Assembly (NCBI RefSeq): GCF_004193775.1 | Contig: NC_041021.1 | Location: 33,615,718 to 33,679,717 of the forward strand | Source of the DNA: Glycine soja | Lineage: Eukaryota > Streptophyta > Magnoliopsida > Fabales > Fabaceae | Direction of reading: 5' to 3' | Length of the DNA: 64,000 nt | Part shown: positions 57,446-64,000 of the stretch, piece after piece | How the letters are laid out: each line of letters opens with the position of its first letter | Numbering within the stretch: the stretch's first letter is position 1 | The notes under the pieces: generated by a model | Told to the model about the DNA's origin: nothing | What the model saw: only the letters and a program-made list of their open reading frames with translations | Database searches by the model: none | Made by a program: the position numbers and the translations under genes

Positions 57446-58590
57446 AATATCCTCGGACGCCCAAAATGGACTCGGATGAATGCACAAATGGATAAAAGAA
57501 CATATTTTGGAAACATTGGGTTGACTAAAATAGAAGGAATGAATCCTGAGCCCTAGCATCACATGACCATAAAAATTTGACACTTGAGTGTCCACATAGG
57601 TGCATGCATGACCAGTTTTGCATAAAGTTTCCAAATCATCATTTTTGCATTTGTGTCATGGAAATAATGTGGGGCATCCCTTTTACCCTTGAACCAAACC
57701 AAACCCTGACATGTATCATGTCTGGCTATTCTACAAGCTTTGAGCCAAAATCCTAACTCACCATAAACCTTGACCCAGGGTGAGAATGTCAATCCTTACC
57801 CTCGGAAGCAAAAAAGAAGAGAAGGAAAATTTCCAATCAAAGAAAAAAAAAAGAAGGAAAATTTCCAATCAAAGAGAAAGCAAAAAAAAAAAAAAAAAAA
57901 GAGAGAAGGAAAATTTCCAATCAAAGGAAAAAAGAGAGGAAAGGAAATTCCCAATCAAAGAGTGGGAGAAAGTAAAAGGAAGGAAAGAAAGCTCCTAATC
58001 AAGGATCGAAAGAAATCAGAAGAAATGTGCAGAAAGGTCTTTGGACCGGACAATATCTGTACAATACAGAATTGTCACCAAATGAACAAAAAAAAGGGAA
58101 AGAAAACCACGACCTGAAAGTGGTCTTCTCCCTTTGATTACCAACCAAAATCCTGTGCATCGGTGACTTGTTCGCCTCGTGCAAAACAGAAACAGAAAAG
58201 GAAAAGGCCAAAAACACACAAAAGCCAAAAAAACCCACCAAAAGAACCCATTCCCAAGGGAAGTCCTATTGATCCATGATCATGCATGTAATTTTTGATT
58301 TGATAGGAAATCATTCGCAAAGTCAAGTCGTGACATGTCTATGGTTCGGAATTAGGATGAAACACTTACCTGTGCGAGGTTGATACACTCTGAGTGATTT
58401 TCTTCTATTTTTGTTGAACCCAGTGTTTCCTCTAATGGTCATTTAGAAACGAAATGCTAACATCCAAAATCTCATTTACGGTTATGGGGGGGTTTCATCA
58501 GCAGACTATCCTTCCCCGGTAAACGCATTGTTTTTCACTCAAAAAAGCATATGCTGCTCTAATCAGTTGGAATATTTGTCTCTTTACTAA
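57446..58590 (+). other. Ogre-2 3' region with purine-rich repeats
   Basis: About 57820-58010 is a degenerate array of GAAGGAAAATTTCCAATCAA with poly-A runs. AAATTTCC/GGAAAATT parts are self-complementary. The rest has no recognisable feature. Confidence 0.6.
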
Positions 58591-58985
58591 AGCATGTTTG
58601 CATTTTAGTGAAGAAAACACCGAGACTTTTTCAAGTCTCACAAGTTCTCCAGAACTACGTAGGTCTGAGTTCCTCATTGGAGGATATGTAGGAGCAAAAG
58701 CCTCGCTTTTGTCGACCACACCGCTTTTTGTTACCATGACCCAAGAGCTAGTAGCCCGCAGAGACGCCTTACGGTTATCCGCACCTCGTCATTCAGTGAC
58801 CCCAAGTGTGATTGATGAGCAGAGGCCAATGTGGTCATCTGCGCCCTTTCCGGAGATGTCAGCATCTTTCGGTGGAGACTTTTTCAAGTCTCACAAGTTA
58901 TCTAGAACTACGTAGGTCTGAGTTCCTCATTGAAGGATACGTAGGAGCAAGAGCCTTGCTTTTGTCGGCCGCCCCACAATCTCTG
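58591..58985 (+). repeat. Two copies of an LTR-derived TACGTAGG module
   Basis: At about 58620-58725 and 58875-58972: GAGACTTTTTCAAGTCTCAC, AACTACGTAGGTCTGAG, GGATAYRTAGGAGCAA, a small hairpin (CAAAAGC/GCTTTTG or CAAGAGC/GCTTTTG), then TGTCGRCC. The same module lies in the LTRs (41888, about 61510, and minus about 37870-37950) with the hairpin CAAAGGG/CCCTTG. GAGACTT/AAGTCTC is a further hairpin. Confidence 0.75.
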
Positions 58986-60150
58986 TCATACTGACCCTGA
59001 GGTCATGTGACATGCGGAGAAAAATTATGGTCATTCCGCACCCCTTTTGCCATTCAGACACAGTCGTGTCCGATGGCACGCAGAGACAAATTATGGTCAT
59101 TATGCGCCCTTTTGTCATCCGGAGGCGGCGGGCCCGATGACATGCGGAGACAAATTATGGTCATTCCGCACACCCTTTTGCCATTCAGACACAGTCGTGT
59201 CCGATGGCACGCAGGGACAAATTATGGTCATTCTGCACCCTTTTGTCATCCAGAGGCGACGGGCCCGATGACATGCGGAGACAAATTATGGTCATTCCGC
59301 ACACCTTTTGCCATTCAGACACAGTCGTGTCCGATGGCACGCAGAGACAAATTATGGTCATTCTGCGCCCTTTTGTCATCCAGAGGCGGCGGGCCCGATG
59401 ACACGCGGAGACAAATTATGGTCATTCCGCACCCCTTTTGCCATTCAGACACAGTCGTGTTCGATGGCACGCAGAGACAAATTATGGTCATTCTGCGCCC
59501 TTTTGTCATCCGGAGGCGGCGGGCCCGATGACATGCGGAGACAAATTATGGTCATTCCGCACACCCTTTTGCCATTTAGACACAGTCGTGTCCGATGGCA
59601 CGCAGAGACAAATTATGGTCATTCTGCACCCTTTTGTCATCCAGAGGCGGCGGGCCCGATGACATGCAGAAACAAATTATGGTCATTCCGCACACCTTTT
59701 GCCATTCAGACACAGTCGTGTCCAATGGAACGCAGAGACAAATTATGGTCATTTTGCGCCCTTTTGTCATCCAGAGGCGGCGGGCCCGATGACATGCGGA
59801 GACAAATTATGGTCATTCCGCATACCTTTTTGCCATTCAGACACAGTTGTGTCCGATGGCACGCAGAGACAAATTATGGTCATTCTGCGCCCTTCGTCAA
59901 TCGTGGCCGACAAGCCCGTTGACACGCGGAGATTTACATCATCTTCGGCGCTCACAAGATCTGTCCTACTGACTTTCGAGTCACGCTGACGGGCGGAAAT
60001 ACCCGAGTGGTTATCCTTATAAACATTCTTTTGCTATCTGTAAGACAGAACGCTTAATAGCATGCAGAGACTGACATCGTCTTCTGCACCTTTTGTTCCC
60101 CCGGGAACAACAAGTCATTTGCATGCGGAGATTTTATGGTCACCCGCGAC
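58816..60150 (+). repeat. 130-bp tandem array of paired hairpins in Ogre-2 3' UTR
   Basis: Seven units of about 130 bp (59005-59925) plus diverged flanking units. Each unit has two half-units of about 65 bp, each containing GACAAATTATGGTCAT between short complementary arms. One half has TGCGGA/TCCGCA, the other CGCAGA/TCTGCG. Because 130-131 bp is not a multiple of three, all three frames look open over long distances; these are not genes. More distant units at 58816, 60060 and 60123 keep paired arms. Confidence 0.9.
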
Positions 60151-60220
60151 TCTCGTCAACCGAGAGGAACAAAATTAGTGTCTTATCTTTACTTTCCTTT
60201 TATCTCCAATAAAAGACAAG

Positions 60221-60234
60221 TAAAGAGGGGCAAC
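60221..60234 (+). other. Polypurine tract of Ogre-2
   Basis: TAAAGAGGGGCAAC directly precedes the 3' LTR. It primes plus-strand DNA synthesis in LTR elements. The same sequence precedes the Ogre-1 3' LTR on the other strand. Confidence 0.85.
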
Positions 60235-61895
60235 TGTCATACCCTAATTTCGTCCGGGGACCTTTGCTAGATGACATGCAACTTTTGTTTGGTCCTTGTG
60301 AGGTGCTTGACACCCATCATTAGGCAATTTGTGAAATCCTGGGACATGCCGGAAAACAAAAGAAAATATTGATGCACAATCCGTAAGGTTCCGTGGCACA
60401 CCGGAAATCAAATGGAAGCATCGTTGCACAATTAGTGAGGTTCCGTAACATTCCGTAAGTCAAAAAGGGGATGATTATGTAATCCACAAGGTTCCGTAAC
60501 ATTACGGAAAGAAAACAAGTATCGTTACGAAATTCGTAAGTTTCCATAACTTTACGAAAAAAGAATCACCAAAAAAAGGCAGGGGGGTGTGCTTAGCAAA
60601 AATGGGGGTGCAAATAGCAACCAGGCCCACTCGGGCCCTCCAGAAGATTCCTCCAGAAGGCTGTTGCTTCTGGAGGAAGCAACCCTGCTCGCTTGGGCGA
60701 GCTGAGCTCGCCTGGGCGAGCTGGGTGGCAAGCTTCTCCCCCAATTTTCTATAAATAGGGGGAGAAGTGAAGTGAAAAAGGGTTCAGCCCCTTAGGCACT
60801 TCTCTCTCTTTCGAATTTGCTTAGAAAAATTGTTTCCGTGAAGAAAATCCAAGCCGAGGCGCTTTCGTAACATTTCCGTGAGGAATTTCGCGAAGGTTTT
60901 CGACCGTTCTTCGACGTTCTTCATTCGTTCTTCAGTCTTCAACGGGTAAGTACCTCAAACCAAGCTTTTCAATTCATTCTATGTATCCGTGGTGGTCCAC
61001 ACTTGGTTTCGTGTATTTTTATTCTCGTTTCATTCACTTTTTATACCCCCTCTTGACGTGCTTAAGCCATTTTATTTAAGTCATTTCTCGCTTAACCTAA
61101 AAATAAAATAAATTTCCACCGATCGTTTGAATTGTATTATCCGTTAACTTCGGTTAAAATGAATTCCGACCGTTCGGTCGTGCCGTAACCACGTTGGAAA
61201 TAAATAAAAAAAAAAGAGGTAAAATAATAATATAATAATAAAAAAAATGTCTTTTTAGTAAAATAAAGCGGAAAATCAATCGGACGTTTTCTCATTGGGA
61301 TTTCTCATTCTTGATTGAATTGACTAATAACTAAGGTGAAACTAAGGCTAAAATCAACTCGCCTAGTCAAGCTCGTCCACAAAAATAGGTTTTTGAAAGT
61401 TTATCACTTCAATTTCTTATTAAGTAAAATGGCTCATTTTTAAGGTCCAACGCCTTAAAATGATCACCTTTCAAGTAAAAAGAATCACTTGATTCATGCA
61501 TAAGAAAGAACTACGTAGGTCTGATTTTCTCATCCCAATTGAGGAATACGTAGGAGCAAAGGGAAACACCCTTGTCGACCACAAAAAGAGAAAAAATATA
61601 AAAAAGGTATAAAGGATATAAGGACATAAAAGGGAACGTAAAAATCAAAGTCATTTTGCACATTCGATTAAAGGCTGCCGTCTCTTGTGACGGACGTGTG
61701 GGGTGCTAATACCTTCCCCGCGCGTAAATACAACTCCCGAGCCTTTCACTTAAAAGTTCGTAGATCGCGTCTTTTCCGGTTTTTCCGACGTTTTCCTCAA
61801 ATAAACGTTGGTGGCGACTCCACGCGTATTCCTTTCGTGGAACACGCATCCCGCGAGTCACGCGTCGCCCTCCCGCCGAAGGGTAGGTTGCGACA
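60235..61895 (+). mobile_element. Ogre-2 3' LTR (1661 bp)
   Basis: Same ends as the 5' LTR. Palindromes at 60687-60702 (one base off) and 60706-60721, so one more copy than the 5' LTR. TATAAATA at 60750. The donor-like GGGTAAGTACC has GT at 60946-60947. Followed by GCAAT. Confidence 0.95.
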
Positions 61896-61900
61896 GCAAT

Positions 61901-62471
61901 CATGAGGCTCAGCTCCAAACTCGAAAATGGAGGACACATGAATGACAACACAATTCATTCATGTGGCTCCGGAAAAGGATGAGAATGGAGGATTGCCTTG
62001 AGGGTCCTCTCTTAGGCAATCATGGAACACAGCTCCAAACTCGAAAGTGGTGGACACATGAATGACAACGCAATTCATTCATGTGGCTCCGGAAAAGGAT
62101 GAGAATGGAGGATTGCCTTGAGGGTCCTCTCTTAGGCAATCATGGAACACAACTCCAAACTCGAAAATGGAGGACACATGAACAGCCCTAAGCAATAACA
62201 TTCATGTGGCTCCGAAAAAGGGTGAGAATGGAGGATTGCCTTGAGGGTCCTCACTTAGGCAATCATGAAACACAACTCCAAACTCGAAAATGGAGGACAC
62301 ATGAACAGCCCTAAGCAATAACATTCATGTGGCTCCGAAAAAAGGTGAGAATGGAGGATTGCCTTGAGGGTCCTCACTTAGGCAATCATGAAACACAGCT
62401 CCAAACTCGAAAATGGAGGACACATGAACAGCCCTAAGCAATAACATTCATGTGGCTCCGAAAAAGGGTGG
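61901..62471 (-). repeat. Ogre-1 121-bp tandem array, part 2
   Basis: Five more units of the array interrupted at 40614, order of subtypes B, B, A, A, A. Array total is about 15 units. It ends at CTCCGAAAAAGGGTG. Confidence 0.9.
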
Positions 62472-64000
62472 CGGGACCGAACGGTCCACCGGGTTCTTCC
62501 ACCTAAAAGGCAAACATGCTTTTTGAAAAGAAAAATAAATCATTCGCGAGAGCACCATATCTTAGAGAAACAATATACTTGTGCCACGGGTAATTTTCCT
62601 TGTAACCGAGAATGAAGGGCAGGATGTCAACTTTTAGCTTTTAAATGAACATGCAGGGGAAACATCGGGCTAAGCTGAAAATAAATCACTCATACTGTAT
62701 AAAACTCACAAGGCAAGTGTTTTATCCTATTCCCAAACCATAACTGCACCATGACTTTATTTTGCAAACGGCTTCCTATCGAATCAAAGATCAAACGTAC
62801 GATCACGGACCAATAGGAATTCCTCGAGGGTAGTGTTTTTGGAGAGGAAGCTGGGTGTTTCGGTCTTTTCCTCTTTGTTCATGTGGGGTGGGATATTGCT
62901 AGTCGAAAAATGATTTCGAGTGGCAATCTGGCTTGAAGAATTTTTGTCCTCTTTCTTTCATTAATTGAGAATTGCTTCTTTTCCCTTTTCACTTCCCTTC
63001 GACCTTTGACCGGGAATCCTTCCTTTATTTTCTTTTGTTCCTTTCTTTATTTTCATTTTTCTTTTTTCTTTCTTTCCATTTCTTCCTTTTCTTTCTTTTC
63101 ACTTTTCCTTCCCCCATCCCTTTCTTTGGGAAATCGGGTTTAGCATTCTATTTGCTCTCCCTTGAGGAGATTCCGCTGTCCTTTGCTTCGGGGGAAAGAA
63201 TGAGGATTCCTTTTTTACAGGCCAAGGTTCAAAAAGGTCTAAGGTTGTGTTTCAATGGGGTCTTTTATCGTGGGAACCCAATCTTGATATCTGGGGCGAA
63301 ACAAATTTGGGTTTCAAGGTGTCGGTCTCGGGCCGAACTTCCATATTACTCCACAAGGCACGCGTGACAATGATGATTTGAAAACAACGTGCAAAATTTA
63401 GTCATGGCTACAGCCAGGTGGGCACTCAAGCATCCTATTTATGGCATTGTGATACTACGGTTGGGAATTTACACAGACAGACCCAACGTTTCCAAGTTAT
63501 GTTCTTTCATCAGTTCAATGAATTCATCCATCCTTATCTCGGTTTATTCCGGAAAATAAACTCTTAGCATCAGTCCCTTGTTTCCAGAAGATACGTTTGC
63601 TCTTTACGAATGATTTATACTTCTTAACTATAACATGTCGACCTTCGCGGTCTTTCTTTCTTTTTACTTTTTGTTTTATATTTACATATGTTCACTAAAA
63701 TTATACACCTGTGGTCCTTTATGAGGAAAACCTTTCTTTGTACATCTATATTTTTATACATGACAAACTTTTTCTATACACGCATTAGAACTCTTCTCTT
63801 TACGTCACACGGTCTATATACAAGCCCTATTTACATTCGAAGATTTTTTTATTTTTTCCAACACGCACTTATGGTTCACACAAAATTTTATTCATATACA
63901 CTCGTTGCTCACACACACAAGAATTTCTTTCCACGCGTCATTTACACACAAAAAATCCTTTTATACACACTTTCCTTTTTCTTTGTATACGCAGACATTT
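62472..64000 (-). mobile_element. Continuation of Ogre-1 3' region
   Basis: No supported gene. 62980-63110 is a pyrimidine-rich tract, purine-rich on the element's strand, at the same relative position as the purine-rich tract in Ogre-2. 63400-64000 is AT-rich with many CACAC/TATAC phrases. The coding part of Ogre-1 should lie beyond the window. Confidence 0.6.

Larger units (their letters stand above)
40615..61895 (+). mobile_element. Full-length Ogre/Tat-like LTR retrotransposon (Ogre-2), 21.3 kb
   Basis: A complete element with 5' LTR 40615-42264, PBS, ORF1, gag-protease, intron, RT-RH-aRH-integrase, a second ORF downstream of pol, tandem repeats, PPT and 3' LTR 60235-61895. It is flanked by GCAAT at 40610-40614 and 61896-61900. 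The size, an extra ORF before gag, a G-patch after the protease, the pro/pol intron and dual RNase H are the hallmarks of the Ogre lineage. My hand alignment of the LTRs gives about 37 substitutions in about 1630 aligned positions (2.3%) plus several 10-18 bp indels. With the commonly used 1.3e-8 per site per year that implies just under a million years. It carries a copia LTR insertion at 56300. Confidence 0.95.

Noticed and set aside
59007..59922. Long overlapping open frames (174 and 204 codons) on the plus strand
   Set aside because: They run through the 130-bp tandem repeat; the unit is not a multiple of three, so the same peptide phrases appear in all frames. This is an open-frame artefact of the repeat.
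62972..63367. 131-codon plus-strand frame rich in Phe, Leu and Ser
   Set aside because: It translates a pyrimidine-rich tract of the minus-strand Ogre-1 3' region. No homology or start context supports it.

Overview
The window is plant nuclear heterochromatin, most likely pericentromeric DNA from a soybean-type legume (Glycine). That identification rests on recognising the repeat families: an Ogre/Tat gypsy element, a SIRE-like copia LTR, legume chromovirus gag-pol, a FAR1/MULE-type DNA transposon, and LTRs carrying GTAATCGATTAC palindromes. I see no ordinary host gene, tRNA, rRNA or CRISPR. Nearly everything is a transposable element or a fragment of one, nested several layers deep.

Layout. 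1-1 kb holds short tandem repeats. 1-9 kb is a decayed minus-strand MULE locus: a PB1-like ORF and a five-exon transposase with an OTU-like tail, broken by nonsense codons, a frameshift and two solo LTRs, one of them inside an intron. 9-28 kb is a mosaic of LTR fragments: three solo LTRs of one family (E: 6434-7777, 9004-10501, 18609-20273), two of a second (F: 4023-5347, 21375-22507), a deleted gypsy element between LTRs at 14931 and 21163, an opposite-strand relative, and a minus-strand plant-transposon pseudogene. 28-37.5 kb is a chromovirus-like gag-pol wreck interrupted by a 3.8-kb LTR that itself holds an insertion.

37.6-64 kb contains two Ogre-like elements. The outer one is on the minus strand; its 3' LTR is 37593-39156 and its 3' untranslated region carries a 121-bp tandem array. 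A second, full-length element (40615-61895, 21.3 kb, target-site duplication GCAAT) is inserted inside that array. It has two LTRs (about 2.3% different by hand count), a PBS, ORF1, gag-protease with a G-patch, the Ogre pro/pol intron, RT, two RNase H domains, integrase, a second transcription unit downstream of pol with its own promoter, a copia LTR insertion, a tandem hairpin array and a PPT. Its coding regions carry only five in-frame stops, four of which look like C-to-T changes.

Two architectural themes recur and are the main discoveries proposed here. First, most LTR promoters in the window, from unrelated families, have a short perfect or near-perfect palindrome 10-30 bp from the TATA-like box. 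The palindrome type can differ between homologous LTRs at the same slot. Second, several transcribed regions are tandem arrays of stem-loops that keep the loop sequence constant while both arms of the stem change together.
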